Shown one piece after another: positions 23,740-33,039 of a stretch of DNA of 64,000 bases; the first letter of the stretch is position 1, and every line of letters begins with the position of its first letter. Both the position numbers and the translations under genes were made by a program. The notes beneath the pieces are model-generated. The model saw nothing but the letters and a program-made list of their open reading frames with translations, did no database searches and was not told the origin of the DNA. Origin of the DNA: an uncultured Chloroflexota bacterium (GTDB lineage: Bacteria > Chloroflexota > Dehalococcoidia > GIF9 > AB-539-J10). Location of the stretch: the NCBI GenBank assembly GCA_903884455.1, contig CAISEW010000037.1, positions 1 to 64,000 of the forward strand. Reading direction: 5' to 3'.

Positions 23740-24786
23740 TCATCTAGGCAGGAAGGCTTTGAGTAAATTTAATGAAGGCTCTAACCTTATTTCCCAGATG
23801 TATGATGTATCGACCACATCTGGATTATTGCATTTCCAGCATCCCTTCGTGATGTTTGCCGCCTCACGACGGTCCCAGTTTTTCATTATCTCATCGAACG
23901 GGGAGGTTCTCACATTTCCATAAGGTCTGTCATAGTTGAAGCAGTTTGTTACGTCGCCCTCTGGAGTCACGGTTACAAAAATAAAAGGGGCATGGCAAAC
24001 ATAAGGCGTCATATCCAGCAAGTATCTCTGCAGATAAGCTCGGGAATTATTTATTGGATAGCCCTTCTTTTTTAGGCCAAGCAACTCTCTGGCTACTTGT
24101 TGCTCTGACTCTCGTGATGCCAGAGTCTCCTTGTTTGTCTCCCCGGTTTCTCTCGAAATCCCTTCCTTTGCCGGGCAGACCCAAAGCGATACGCCGAGAG
24201 AGCGGGCAAGGTCCGCCATTTGCCCTATCATGTCCTCGTTCCCTCGATGCAGGAGACAATTGATGACAATTTTCCTGGGCGAGTTCATCCTCTTCAGAAC
24301 CTCTATGCCTTCAACAGCTCTGGCGAAAAGACCTGGCATGCCTCTGAATGAATCATGTTCCTTGCTCTCCGGATAATCCAGAGAGACTATAATGCAGTGG
24401 ACTTCTTTGCCGATTTCATGTGCTCTGTCTGGTAGAAGAAATCCATTTGTGATCACAGTCGTATTCATTCCGTTTTCGCGGGAAGAACGGCAGAGCTGGC
24501 CAAGGTCTTGGCGCAAGAGAGGCTCCCCACCCCATATCGCATTTGCCACAAATCCCGCATCCTTCGCACCCCGATAGAGCCGTTCGATCATGCTCGTTTC
24601 AAGCTCGTCTGCTTCATTATCACGCCAAATACACGTCGGGCACTGGCAATTGCACCGTCCTGTGATCAGATGTGAGAGAAAAAACGGGCCCCGCCTGCCC
24701 AATCGACTTGCCAGCAGAGTTCTGATGAAGCGGGCGATATCGCTCCAACCCCAGCGTGCTCCCGAATCCCGTTGCTTTTCTAGCAT
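23740..24786 (-). CDS. radical SAM protein with SPASM-like C-terminus
   Basis: A 348-residue radical SAM enzyme. The 4Fe-4S site is the CxxxCxxC motif within GRCNCQCPTCIWR (about residue 43-52). The C-terminal part has CHAPFIFVTVTPEGDVTNCF and CWKC, the cysteine pattern of a SPASM or twitch domain binding auxiliary clusters. Such proteins modify peptides or act in cofactor synthesis; no precursor peptide is seen nearby, so the substrate is unknown. ATG 24786 is preferred; the longer frame starts at a TTG (24834) within a hairpin downstream of the 5S rRNA gene. Confidence 0.85.
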   Translation of the reverse strand: MLEKQRDSGARWGWSDIARFIRTLLASRLGRRGPFFLSHLITGRCNCQCPTCIWRDNEADELETSMIERLYRGAKDAGFVANAIWGGEPLLRQDLGQLCRSSRENGMNTTVITNGFLLPDRAHEIGKEVHCIIVSLDYPESKEHDSFRGMPGLFARAVEGIEVLKRMNSPRKIVINCLLHRGNEDMIGQMADLARSLGVSLWVCPAKEGISRETGETNKETLASRESEQQVARELLGLKKKGYPINNSRAYLQRYLLDMTPYVCHAPFIFVTVTPEGDVTNCFNYDRPYGNVRTSPFDEIMKNWDRREAANITKGCWKCNNPDVVDTSYIWEIRLEPSLNLLKAFLPR

Positions 24787-24866
24787 GGCACGGATTGTCC
24801 CTCTCTCATATGAAAGCGAGAGCGAAAATCGCAAGATTTTCGTGGGTGGATTTAATTAGAATGAGA

Positions 24867-24991
24867 GCTTCCTGGCAACGACATATTTTCCCAGAAGGTT
24901 GCCCCTTAAGTATCGTCTGCGCTGGAGAGTTTCACTTCCGTGTTCGGGATGGGAACGGGTGGTTCCACTTCGCTAAAGTCACCAAGAAGCT
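24867..24991 (-). rRNA. rrf: 5S ribosomal RNA
   Basis: On the minus strand the sequence contains the highly conserved 5S core CCGTTCCCATCCCGAACACG followed by GAAGTGAAACTCTCCAGCGC. The ends pair as helix I (GAGAGCTTCTTGG with CCAGGAAGCTCTC, outer bases at 24863 and 24994). It is alone: no 16S, 23S or tRNA gene is in the window. Exact ends may differ by a few bases. Confidence 0.92.
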
Positions 24992-25114
24992 CTCTGAGTA
25001 AGTATAGACTATTCCAGAAAGAATATGCAAGTTTCTGGGTTGTCTGGGGAAACGATTTGCTGCGTTCCTGTGATATAATAGTTCTAAAATCTCATAGAGA
25101 GGAGATTTGTTCTC

Positions 25115-25909
25115 ATGGATTGGGGGATGCAAAACCGTTTGGCACAATTAATTCAAGCGGATGGTCGCTGTTTGTTTCTGCCTGTGGACCACGGGTATTT
25201 TCAGGGCCCTGTCAAAAAATTGGAGAACCCGCGTAAAACTCTCGAACCTCTTCTCCCTTACACCGATGCGATTTTCATTACCCGGGGAGTTTTAAGGTCA
25301 TCGGTAGACCCTGATAAGACAAAACCAATTATCCTTAGAGTATCGGGCGGCACCAGCGTAGAGGGAAAAGACCTGGCTCACGAGGGGATAACTACCTCTA
25401 TGGAGGAAGCCATCCGGCTCAATGCGTGTGCTGTGGGCATCTCCATCTTTGTAGGGACTGATTATGAGCACGATTCCTTGCTGAATCTGGCCAGGCTTGT
25501 CGATGAAGGGGAAAGGTATGGCATCCCGGTCATGGCAGTTACCGCTGTGGGCAGAGAACTGGAAAAGCGTGATGACCGCTATCTTTCTCTGTCATGTCGT
25601 ATTGCTGCTGAGCTGGGTGCTCGAGTGGTAAAGACTTATTACTGTGAAAAATTCGAGAAGGTTACCAGGGGCTGCCCCGTTCCAGTAGTCATTGCTGGTG
25701 GGCCTAAAGTAGATACAGGATACGAAGTACTTCAATTTGTTTATGACGGCATTCAGAAAGGCGCCATAGGTGTGAATCTGGGTAGAAACATCTGGCAGGA
25801 TGAACACCCCGTGGCCATGATAAGAGCCATCCGCGCCATTATCCATGAGAACGCTACTCCTGAGCAGGCCCGGAAACTATACGATAGTGTAAAGGGCGGG
25901 AAGGCATAG
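25115..25909 (+). CDS. class I aldolase, DhnA/LsrF family
   Basis: A 264-residue TIM-barrel of the archaeal-type class I fructose-bisphosphate aldolase (DhnA) family, which also holds LsrF and ADH synthase (2-amino-3,7-dideoxy-D-threo-hept-6-ulosonate synthase). PVDHGYFQGP at the N-terminus, the Schiff-base lysine in GARVVKTYYCE (about residue 176) and the phosphate-binding VIAGGPK and GVNLGRNIWQ are all present. Could act in sugar metabolism or in an archaeal-type aromatic amino acid route; sequence alone does not decide. AGGAG precedes the ATG. Confidence 0.85.
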   Translation: MDWGMQNRLAQLIQADGRCLFLPVDHGYFQGPVKKLENPRKTLEPLLPYTDAIFITRGVLRSSVDPDKTKPIILRVSGGTSVEGKDLAHEGITTSMEEAIRLNACAVGISIFVGTDYEHDSLLNLARLVDEGERYGIPVMAVTAVGRELEKRDDRYLSLSCRIAAELGARVVKTYYCEKFEKVTRGCPVPVVIAGGPKVDTGYEVLQFVYDGIQKGAIGVNLGRNIWQDEHPVAMIRAIRAIIHENATPEQARKLYDSVKGGKA

Positions 25910-26110
25910 CCCCTGTGTCCACAGGTAAGTATGCTCCGGTATTGGGGAAACCCCGAACGAAATTCAAAAGTTAAAGGTCAAAAATCAAAATGACAACTCA
26001 AAACGCAAAACTTTTAATCTTTGCTCTGTCATTTTGCACTTTTCATTTTGCATTTTGAAGTGTTTCTTAGGGTTTATCCCCGCCTTATGGTCTGCTGAGA
26101 GGAAAATGCC
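25910..26110. repeat. AT-rich intergenic DNA with small repeats
   Basis: No gene. Contains aaattcaaaag/aaaatcaaaatg style low-complexity segments (tcattttgcacttttcattttgcattttg) of a type repeated in other gaps (11374-11554, 33130-33300, 38700-38860, 55120-55250). Confidence 0.4.
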
Positions 26111-27139
26111 ATGCATGTAGCTATGTATTACAGTAACCAGGATGTGCGCCTGGAGGAGATGCCTGTGCCGCAGATTGGCCCCGGCGAGGTACTGATGCGA
26201 GTGGAGGCCAGCGGCATCTGTGGCACCGATTTGCTGGAATGGTATCGCCGGCACAAAGCGCCTTTAGTCTTAGGTCATGAAGTTGCCGGCGTGATTGTGG
26301 CTGTCGGGAAGGGGGCGAAACATTATAAAGTGGGTGACCGGATTTGTGCCGCTCATCATGTTCCCTGTAACACCTGCCACTATTGTCTGAGTGGACACCA
26401 CACCGTTTGCGATACCTTGCGTCAGACGAACTTCGACCCTGGTGGCTTTGCTGAATATGTGCGGCTGCCGCGCATCAATGTCGACCAGGGCATATTTCCC
26501 TTACCTGACGAAGTATCTTTTGAGGAAGCGACCTTTGTCGAGCCACTGGCTTGTGTCCTGCGCGGGCAAAGATTAGCCCGTCTACAGCCGGGGCAAATTG
26601 TGCTCGTTATCGGCAGCGGCGTTGCCGGGCTGTTCCATATACAACTGGCTCGGACTTCAGGTGCCGGTTACATTATAGCGACGGACATCGTTGATTATCG
26701 CTTAGGGGCAGCGCGAAAATTTGGAGCCGATATTGCCATTCAGGCTAGGGAGTATACTCCAGCCTATCTACGTGGGGTAGCCGATGGTCGTCTGGCTGAC
26801 CTCGTGGTGATATGCAGCGGGGCGACATCAGCGATAGCTCAAGCATTGGAGTCGGTGGAGCGGGGAGGCACTGTTCTCTTCTTTGCCCCTACAGAGCTGG
26901 GCGTTAGCATTCCGATATCGGTGAATGACCTGTTCTGGCGTAATGAGATAACGCTCACCAGTTCCTATGGTGGCAGCCCTGCCGATTATGCCGCAGCGCT
27001 GGAACTGATACAGGCTGGCAAAATACGTGTGCGGGAGATGATTACCCATCGGCTGGGGCTGGCGGAAACAGGCCTGGGATTCCAGCTTGTCGCCCAGGCT
27101 CAAGATTCTCTAAAAGTGATTATTGAGCCGCAGAGGTAG
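26111..27139 (+). CDS. zinc-binding alcohol dehydrogenase family protein (MDR)
   Basis: A 342-residue medium-chain dehydrogenase. Catalytic zinc ligands are in ASGICGTDLLEW and LGHEVAGV; the structural zinc site is CNTCHYCLSGHHTVC. The Rossmann fold begins VLVIGSGVAGLFHIQLA (about residues 165-180) and is followed by IATDI, indicating preference for NAD. Sorbitol/threonine dehydrogenase-like; the substrate is not known. It stands between the aldolase and THEP1 genes. Confidence 0.88.
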   Translation: MHVAMYYSNQDVRLEEMPVPQIGPGEVLMRVEASGICGTDLLEWYRRHKAPLVLGHEVAGVIVAVGKGAKHYKVGDRICAAHHVPCNTCHYCLSGHHTVCDTLRQTNFDPGGFAEYVRLPRINVDQGIFPLPDEVSFEEATFVEPLACVLRGQRLARLQPGQIVLVIGSGVAGLFHIQLARTSGAGYIIATDIVDYRLGAARKFGADIAIQAREYTPAYLRGVADGRLADLVVICSGATSAIAQALESVERGGTVLFFAPTELGVSIPISVNDLFWRNEITLTSSYGGSPADYAAALELIQAGKIRVREMITHRLGLAETGLGFQLVAQAQDSLKVIIEPQR

Positions 27140-27171
27140 ATAGCGGCTGCCTTCCGAGCAAAGGCCTCAGT

Positions 27172-27690
27172 TCATCCTTCCATTAGCCAGTTTAAAACTT
27201 TCTTCATTACCTCAGTGCGGTTGTCTCTGGTCACCAGGAACGTTTCGACTTCAGGATGGCGTTTGATTTCGTCGGCAAAGGGATGGGGGTTAAGCATAAT
27301 AGTGCCCAAAACTTTCTTGCCACTGTTTATTGCCTGCGTCACGGCTTCCTTGAACTGGGGCGACAGAAGCTCCATCTTGCCAATCTCATCGATAACTATG
27401 AGGTCGGTTTCCTTCAGCGCCTGGCGCAGAACAGAAACGCCAACTCTCTCCAAAGCATCCGTGTCCACCCGGTATTTGCTGACCTGGTAGGGGCTGGAGA
27501 TGCTGACATGGGCTAATATCGCCTCCTGACCATCAAGGGCGACAATCCTGAACCCTTGCCTTATTCCCCCAGTCCGTATCTCCTCAGTATAGAAGCCGCC
27601 CCCCTTGACTTTTGTCCTGGCCAAGGCTTCTTTGATAAGAGCAGTTTTACCTGTGCCCGGCTTGCCGGTCAACAGGAGAGCCCTTTTCAT
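27172..27690 (-). CDS. nucleoside-triphosphatase THEP1 family
   Basis: A 172-residue P-loop NTPase of the THEP1 family. Walker A is TGKPGTGKTAL (about residues 7-17); Walker B is DLIVIDEIGKMEL; GGGFYTEEIR follows the family pattern. Hydrolyses NTPs in vitro; cellular role unsettled. Its ATG overlaps the stop of the 34-aa basic protein gene (TAATG), so the two are translationally coupled. Confidence 0.9.
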   Translation of the reverse strand: MKRALLLTGKPGTGKTALIKEALARTKVKGGGFYTEEIRTGGIRQGFRIVALDGQEAILAHVSISSPYQVSKYRVDTDALERVGVSVLRQALKETDLIVIDEIGKMELLSPQFKEAVTQAINSGKKVLGTIMLNPHPFADEIKRHPEVETFLVTRDNRTEVMKKVLNWLMEG

Positions 27691-27794
27691 TATTCCTTTG
27701 CTGGAGCTGGTGGAGCCTGGGCCTTTCTCTTTTCCTTGAGCTTCTTCTGGCGCTGGCGATGCTTCAAGGCTGCTACTTTCTTCTTTTTGTACAT
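27690..27794 (-). CDS. small basic protein (34 aa) coupled to THEP1
   Basis: A 34-codon frame reading MYKKKKVAALKHRQRQKK and ending in an Ala/Pro-rich tail. An AGGAGAG site precedes the ATG and the TAA overlaps the THEP1 start. Very basic, probably RNA- or ribosome-binding by composition; no family recognised. Confidence 0.6.
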   Translation of the reverse strand: MYKKKKVAALKHRQRQKKLKEKRKAQAPPAPAKE

Positions 27795-27859
27795 CTCTCC
27801 TGCACTAAATATAAGTTGTGGGAATTATTCTATCATATTGAGGGTGTTCAAGGAATGTA

Positions 27860-28110
27860 GGGAAGGGCTTGTAATGATGACTCCACTATGTCGTTGCGAG
27901 GAGACGAGATTCCTCGCTTACGCTTCGGAACAGGCTCCGCAATCTCCTCCCTCGTGTCGTTGCGAGGAGACGAAGGCGACGAAGCAATCTGGGAGGTGAT
28001 AATGAGATTGCCACGCACCTTTCAGGTGCTCGCAATGACAGGAGACGAGGTGCTCGCAAAGACAAAAAGGGAAGTGCTCGCAATGACAAAAAGCGAAGGG
28101 TTTGCAATGA
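27860..28110. repeat. cluster of interspersed palindromic repeats
   Basis: Several units of the family tcattgcgag / ctcgcaatgac / gaagcaatct in tandem and inverted order. Open frames drawn across this stretch are artefacts of the repeats. No gene supported between 27795 and 28182. Confidence 0.75.
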
Positions 28111-28142
28111 AAAAAAGAGGGGGCGGGGCTTGTCCCCGCCCC
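28111..28142 (-). terminator. intrinsic terminator downstream of thiolase gene
   Basis: On the minus strand GGGGCGGGG-ACAAG-CCCCGCCCC followed by CTC and six T residues, 40 bp after the thiolase stop. A textbook rho-independent terminator. Confidence 0.85.
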
Positions 28143-28182
28143 GACAAATCCATGTAGAAGAGAAGAATATAGTTGACCCTTT

Positions 28183-29382
28183 TTAGGCTTCCCTCTCCAG
28201 TATGGTGGCAGCGCCCTGACCGCCACCGATGCAGGCGGTGGCCAGGCCGTATTTCCCCTTTTCGACGTTGAGTATTCTGGCGAGGGTACCAACCAGCCTG
28301 GTGCCGCTGGCTCCCAGCGGGTGTCCGATGGCAGTAGCGCCACCCTTGACGTTGACTTTGTTGGGGTCGATACCCAGCTCTTTCATGGTGTAGAGCGCCA
28401 CGATGACGAAGGCCTCGTTTATTTCCCAGAAATCGATGTCCTTCGCTTTGAGGCCGGCATGTTCCAGAGCCTTGCGGCTGGCCGGGACCGGGCCTTTCCC
28501 CATCACTGTCGGGTCAACGCCAGCCCACCCCATGGATATGATCTTGGCCAGGGGCTTGAGGTTGTACTTCTTGGCCTTCTTCTTGGACATCAGCATCATG
28601 GCACTGGCACCGGCGTTGAGCGGAGAGGAGTTGCCGGGCGTTATCTGCCCATCCGGCTTGAAGGAAGGCTTCAACTGGGTGAGAGCCTCCAGCGTAGTAT
28701 CGGCCCTGATGGCCATGTCATAGTCAATGACTTTCTTCGTCCCGTCCGCCTGCGGCGCCTCAACTGGCATTATCTCCCCCTTGAAATATCCTTCCTGGAG
28801 GGCCTTGGCCGCCATCTGATGGCTTTTCATCGCCCATTTGTCCATGTCCTCCCGGGTGAAGTTGGTCTGTGATAGCAGCTTCTCTGCAGTCAGGCCCATG
28901 TTCATGGTGGTCATTATGTCTATTTCTTTAAACTCTTCGGTGGCAAATCTGGGATTAGGTGATATCGGTACCTGTTGCCCGCCGCCTCCCAGGGTCGGGA
29001 TGTGGGTCATATGCTCGATTCCGCAGGATATGACGATATCGGAGTACCCCAGCATGATTTCCATGGCCCCCTGGTGTATCGTGGACATCGAAGAGGCACA
29101 CTGGCGGTCAATCCCCTGAGCTGCGACATTGAACGGCAGCTTGGATAGGAAGTTGATAGACTTTCCCCCATAGAGCCACTGCTCGAGCACGGGCATGGCC
29201 GTCCCCGTGATTACATCGCCGATTTCCTCGGGGTTTATCTTGGTCTGCTTTAGCATTTCCTGGACCAGCCTGCCAGCCAGGTCGTCCATTCTCAGACCGT
29301 TGAACACGTCCCTCTCTGGCTCCCGCGGCCTCGATCTGGAAAAGGGTGTCCTTAGATAACTGACAATTACAGCTTCTTCCAT
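28183..29382 (-). CDS. acetyl-CoA acyltransferase (thiolase)
   Basis: A 399-residue thiolase. The nucleophilic cysteine is in DRQCASSMSTIHQG (Cys95); NEAFVIVAL, GHPLGASGTR (active-site His) and CIGGGQGAA (second Cys) complete the set. It catalyses either the thiolytic cleavage of 3-ketoacyl-CoA or the condensation of two acetyl-CoA. Divergent from the acyl-CoA ligase and ABC importer genes, suggesting a role in degrading an imported carboxylic acid, though this is inference. Confidence 0.93.
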   Translation of the reverse strand: MEEAVIVSYLRTPFSRSRPREPERDVFNGLRMDDLAGRLVQEMLKQTKINPEEIGDVITGTAMPVLEQWLYGGKSINFLSKLPFNVAAQGIDRQCASSMSTIHQGAMEIMLGYSDIVISCGIEHMTHIPTLGGGGQQVPISPNPRFATEEFKEIDIMTTMNMGLTAEKLLSQTNFTREDMDKWAMKSHQMAAKALQEGYFKGEIMPVEAPQADGTKKVIDYDMAIRADTTLEALTQLKPSFKPDGQITPGNSSPLNAGASAMMLMSKKKAKKYNLKPLAKIISMGWAGVDPTVMGKGPVPASRKALEHAGLKAKDIDFWEINEAFVIVALYTMKELGIDPNKVNVKGGATAIGHPLGASGTRLVGTLARILNVEKGKYGLATACIGGGQGAATILEREA

Positions 29383-29493
29383 ATAATTAGTCTCCTTTCT
29401 TTATTATTTTATTTTTCATTCCATTTTCCGAAATTATGGCCTGTTTATGTTATACCACTCTCGCTGCACAGTCAAGTCTTTATCCTCGTTCAT

Positions 29494-29690
29494 ATGAGCA
29501 GTGACAATTTTTTGTCGTTGCTAGGCACGATGGTGCCGAAGCAATCCCTGAGATTGCCACGGGCTTCGCCCTCGCAACGACTTCGTCGGATTGCCACGCC
29601 TTCGGCTCGCAATGACAACCCCTATTATGTCATTGCGAGGCTGACGAAGTCAGATGAAGCAATCCCTGGGAGGGGCATGGGGAAGCTTGA
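29494..29690. repeat. interspersed palindromic repeats
   Basis: At least three units (gaagcaatccctgagattgccacgg, cgcaatgacaacc, tcattgcgaggctgacgaag) fill most of the gap 29383-29796 between the divergent thiolase and acyl-CoA ligase genes. No gene seen. Confidence 0.7.
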
Positions 29691-29796
29691 CAGTTTGATA
29701 AAATATGGGTAAGATGGGCTTGCATTTTGGGAACACTCAATTATTAAGTTTTGCGCTTAAATACAACCGCTATCTGTAATAAAATGGAGGTAAGAA

Positions 29797-31506
29797 ATGG
29801 CACAGGATGAAAACAAAGCTAAATATGAAGCCAGGCCGTGGATAAAATGGTATCTGCCGGGTGTGTCGCCGGATATTACAGTCGAGGAAAAGTCCGTGGT
29901 GGACACCTTTAATGAGACTACCGAAAAATGGAAGGACAAGACCGCTGTAATATTCTATGGTAGAAAGATGAACTACCGAGAGCTCAGAGACCAGGTTGAC
30001 AGGTTTGCTACGGCGCTACATGATTTAGGCATCAAAAAGGGAGACAAGGTTGCCCTCCTGCTGCTTAATTCGCCTCAATTCATCATAGCTTATATGGGAG
30101 CCCTGAAAGCCGGGGCTACCTTAACGGCAATCAGCCCTGTTTATGTCAGCCCCGAAATCAAGTACCAGCTTGAAGACAGCGGGGCGAGAATGCTTGTCTG
30201 CCTGGATATTCTTTATGATAACGTGGAAAAAAGCGGAGTCAAGCTGGATGCTGTCATCCTGACCAGCATCGGCGAATACCTGCCGAAAATGAAACAAATT
30301 TTGGGCAGCAGCGTGCTCCGGTCTGTATATCAGAAAATGGCTGCCCCGCCTGTTGAAATGTTTCAAAGAGAGGGATTTTATCGATTCCAGGACTTGCTTA
30401 AGAAATACCCCCCGAATCCGCCCGATATCAAGTTCAATATTAGAGAGGACATAGTAACTCTTCCCTACACTGGAGGGACAACCGGGAAGCCCAAAGGTGC
30501 CAAGATAACTCATTACAATTTTGGCGCCGCTCGAGAGATCGGCACTAAATTCTGGGGTGATGTCGTCCAGGATGGGAAAGAGACCGTAATAGCCTATTTG
30601 CCTTTCTACCACATCTATGGTCAAGCAGTGGTCATGATGGGAGGATTAACCCAGGGCTACACTTCAATACTAATCACCACTCCTGACCCTGATGACATTT
30701 TGAGTGCACTAGAAAATTACAACGGAACTATTTTCTACAGCGTTCCCGCCCTGTTTGAATATCTCAAGGACTATGAAAAGACTGACAGAGTAAATTGGAA
30801 GAAGATAAAAGTCCTTATCTCCGGTGCTGATGCTCTTCTCGAGGACACTGCTAAGGGCTGGGAAAAGCGGACCGGCGCTAGAATCCACGAGGGCTGGGGC
30901 ATGACCGAGACGACCTCGACCGGTATGGTCAATCCCTACGGCAGGGCGAAAATCGGTTCCTTCGGTGTACCTCTGCCTGGCTGCGTGGCGGGCATAATGG
31001 AGGCGGAAGGCACCAAGTTCCTTCCCGTTGGGGAAACAGGAGAAATGGTATTCAAAGGGCCCAATGTCTTCCCGGGATACTGGGGAAGGCCGGAAGCGAC
31101 CAAGGAAGTGCTTTTGGAAATCGACGGTGAAACCTGGCTGCGCACCGGGGACCTGGCCAGAATGGATGAAGAGGGCTATTTCTACTTCTACGATAGGAAG
31201 AAAGACATGATTAAATACAAGGGTCTGCAAGTATTTGCCAGAGAGGTAGAGGAAGTAATCACTTCTCATCCTCAAGTCAAGGAGGCCGGCGTCATCGGGG
31301 TCCCCGACCCCGAGGTTGGCGAGAGAGTTAAAGCTATCGTCGTTCTGGATTCGGAAGCCAGAGGGAAAGTGTCGGAAGAAGACATTATAAAGTATTGCGC
31401 TGGAAAGCTGGCTGCCTACATGGTACCCAAGATAGTGGAGTTCCGAGGCGAGGTGCCCAAGACAGACATCGGCAAGGTATCCCGCCGCGAGCTGAGAGAG
31501 GAGTAG
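29797..31506 (+). CDS. AMP-binding acyl-CoA ligase (long-chain fatty acid type)
   Basis: A 569-residue ANL-superfamily ligase that activates a carboxylate with ATP and CoA. The P-loop is LPYTGGTTGKPKGA (about residues 227-240), A5 motif GWGMTETTS, A7/A8 motifs RTGDLARMDEEGYFYFYDRKKD and the catalytic lysine region PKTDIGKVSRREL near the end. It is followed after 7 bp by two livG/livF ATPase genes, so the imported substrate may be activated at once. Substrate (fatty, dicarboxylic or aromatic acid) is not evident. Confidence 0.92.
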   Translation: MAQDENKAKYEARPWIKWYLPGVSPDITVEEKSVVDTFNETTEKWKDKTAVIFYGRKMNYRELRDQVDRFATALHDLGIKKGDKVALLLLNSPQFIIAYMGALKAGATLTAISPVYVSPEIKYQLEDSGARMLVCLDILYDNVEKSGVKLDAVILTSIGEYLPKMKQILGSSVLRSVYQKMAAPPVEMFQREGFYRFQDLLKKYPPNPPDIKFNIREDIVTLPYTGGTTGKPKGAKITHYNFGAAREIGTKFWGDVVQDGKETVIAYLPFYHIYGQAVVMMGGLTQGYTSILITTPDPDDILSALENYNGTIFYSVPALFEYLKDYEKTDRVNWKKIKVLISGADALLEDTAKGWEKRTGARIHEGWGMTETTSTGMVNPYGRAKIGSFGVPLPGCVAGIMEAEGTKFLPVGETGEMVFKGPNVFPGYWGRPEATKEVLLEIDGETWLRTGDLARMDEEGYFYFYDRKKDMIKYKGLQVFAREVEEVITSHPQVKEAGVIGVPDPEVGERVKAIVVLDSEARGKVSEEDIIKYCAGKLAAYMVPKIVEFRGEVPKTDIGKVSRRELREE

Positions 31507-31513
31507 CTATAGA

Positions 31514-32284
31514 ATGGCACCGTTTTTTGAAGTAGAAAACTTGACCAAGCGTTTTGGCGGACTGGTTGCCGTCAACAATGTTAGCTTCCAAATAGGCCGG
31601 GACGAAATCGTGGGTCTGATTGGGCCCAATGGTTCCGGGAAGACCACCCTCGTGCGGTGCATAATCGGCATATTCAAGCCCGAGTCTGGAAAAGTCCGAT
31701 TTAAGGGCGAGGATATAACCAGATGGCGTCCCTGGAAAATCGTCCAGAGAGGGCTCGTAGGGACTTTCCAGGTAGTTAAGCCGTTCCGCCACCTCCCTAT
31801 TATCGCCAATGTCATGGTTGGTTGCCTCTGCCCGCGGATAACCAGGGGAGGTGAATGGACCAAGACCACCGTGGTGAAGGCACGGGATGCGCTGGAGTTC
31901 GTGGGCATCGCCGACCGGGCTCGTGAGCCAGCCTCCACCTTGTCTCATGGAGACTTGAAACGACTGGAGGTAGCCCGGGCCATTGCTACCGAGCCCGAAC
32001 TCCTTATCCTCGATGAGCCCTTCGGGGGGCTTAATCCTGCCGAAACAGAGCTTGTCGCTAAATCCCTGAAACGATTGCACAAAGGAGGTCGGTTCGGCAG
32101 GCTTCATAGCGAAGGGCCGGCTATGCTGATAATCGAACACAAGCTAAGTGAACTCATGAAAATAGTGGACCGGGTGATTGTCCTCAATTATGGAGAAATC
32201 ATCACCCAGGGTACCCCCCAGGAAGTAGTCAAAAACCCCGCCGTGATTGAAGCTTATACCGGCAAGGAGGTGCTCATTGCTTGA
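31514..32284 (+). CDS. livG: ABC transporter ATPase, LivG type
   Basis: A 256-residue ATPase subunit of a branched-chain amino-acid type (HAAT) importer. Walker A is GPNGSGKTT, signature LSHGDLKRLEVARA (LSGGQ-like with His and Asp, as common in LivG), Walker B LLILDEPFGGLNP, and the LivG C-terminal tail. A short insertion (HKGGRFGRLHSEG) sits before the H-loop. Overlaps livF by 8 bp. Substrates of such systems include branched amino acids, amides, urea and organic acids. Confidence 0.92.
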   Translation: MAPFFEVENLTKRFGGLVAVNNVSFQIGRDEIVGLIGPNGSGKTTLVRCIIGIFKPESGKVRFKGEDITRWRPWKIVQRGLVGTFQVVKPFRHLPIIANVMVGCLCPRITRGGEWTKTTVVKARDALEFVGIADRAREPASTLSHGDLKRLEVARAIATEPELLILDEPFGGLNPAETELVAKSLKRLHKGGRFGRLHSEGPAMLIIEHKLSELMKIVDRVIVLNYGEIITQGTPQEVVKNPAVIEAYTGKEVLIA

Positions 32285-33026
32285 GGTAAAAAATGTAATT
32301 GTCCGCTACGATACAGCCACCATCTTGGATGGCGCCAGCTTGACGGTAGAAAAAGGGGAGCTGGTGGGGCTCATCGGGCCCAACGGCGCGGGCAAGACCA
32401 CTCTCCTCCGCGCTATCGCTGGTTTGATAAACTGGGACAGGGAAATTCTCAGGGGCACTAGGAAGTCCGATGTAACCTTTGAAGGCAGCATCGAATTTGA
32501 GGGGGAAAGGATTGACAAGCTATCGGCATTTGAAATCGCCAAGAAAGGTCTCCAGCTCTGCCCGCAAATGGGCCGGCCTTTCGTCGAGATGTCGGTCAAG
32601 GATAATCTCCTCGCCGGAGCCTACCTGTGCAAGAACAGGAAAGAAGCTGATGAGAGCCTGGTCAAAGTTTATGAACTGTTTCCCAGACTGAAAGAAAGGG
32701 AAAAGCAGCAATCGGGGACTTTATCCGGTGGGGAACGGCAGATGCTAGCTGTGGGACGCTCGCTGATGCGCCGGCCCAAATTCATGTTAGTCGATGAACC
32801 ATCCAGCGGGCTGGCCCCCAAGATAAAAGATGACCTGTTCAAACGCGTGGAGGAGATTTACCATGAATTGGGAGTCACCATACTCCTGGCTGAGCAGGAT
32901 ATCAGCTTTGCCTTCTCCCTCTCCAAGAGGAACTATGTTATGTCGAGGGGACACATCATCGCTCAGGGAACAGCCCAGGAATTGCTCAAAGACGAGACTA
33001 TCAGGAAGACATACCTGGGCATGTAA
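32277..33026 (+). CDS. livF: ABC transporter ATPase, LivF type
   Basis: A 249-residue partner of LivG. Walker A GPNGAGKTT, signature LSGGERQMLAVGRSLM, Walker B FMLVDEPSSGLAPK. The start is TTG at 32277, with a strong AAGGAGG site inside the end of livG; the frame is open further up but lacks a good site. The permeases livH and livM lie convergent to it on the other strand. Confidence 0.92.
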   Translation: MLEVKNVIVRYDTATILDGASLTVEKGELVGLIGPNGAGKTTLLRAIAGLINWDREILRGTRKSDVTFEGSIEFEGERIDKLSAFEIAKKGLQLCPQMGRPFVEMSVKDNLLAGAYLCKNRKEADESLVKVYELFPRLKEREKQQSGTLSGGERQMLAVGRSLMRRPKFMLVDEPSSGLAPKIKDDLFKRVEEIYHELGVTILLAEQDISFAFSLSKRNYVMSRGHIIAQGTAQELLKDETIRKTYLGM

Positions 33027-33039
33027 ATAGCCACCCTGC

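Noticed and set aside
24780..24840. Hairpin gaaaatcgcaagattttc as 5S terminator
   Set aside because: A stem is present but no T-run follows on the minus strand; may be incidental or a processing signal.
27888..28343. Open frames across 27888-28343
   Set aside because: They run through tandem interspersed repeats and into the thiolase end; residues are repeat-derived (RLLSLR, CHCEHL).
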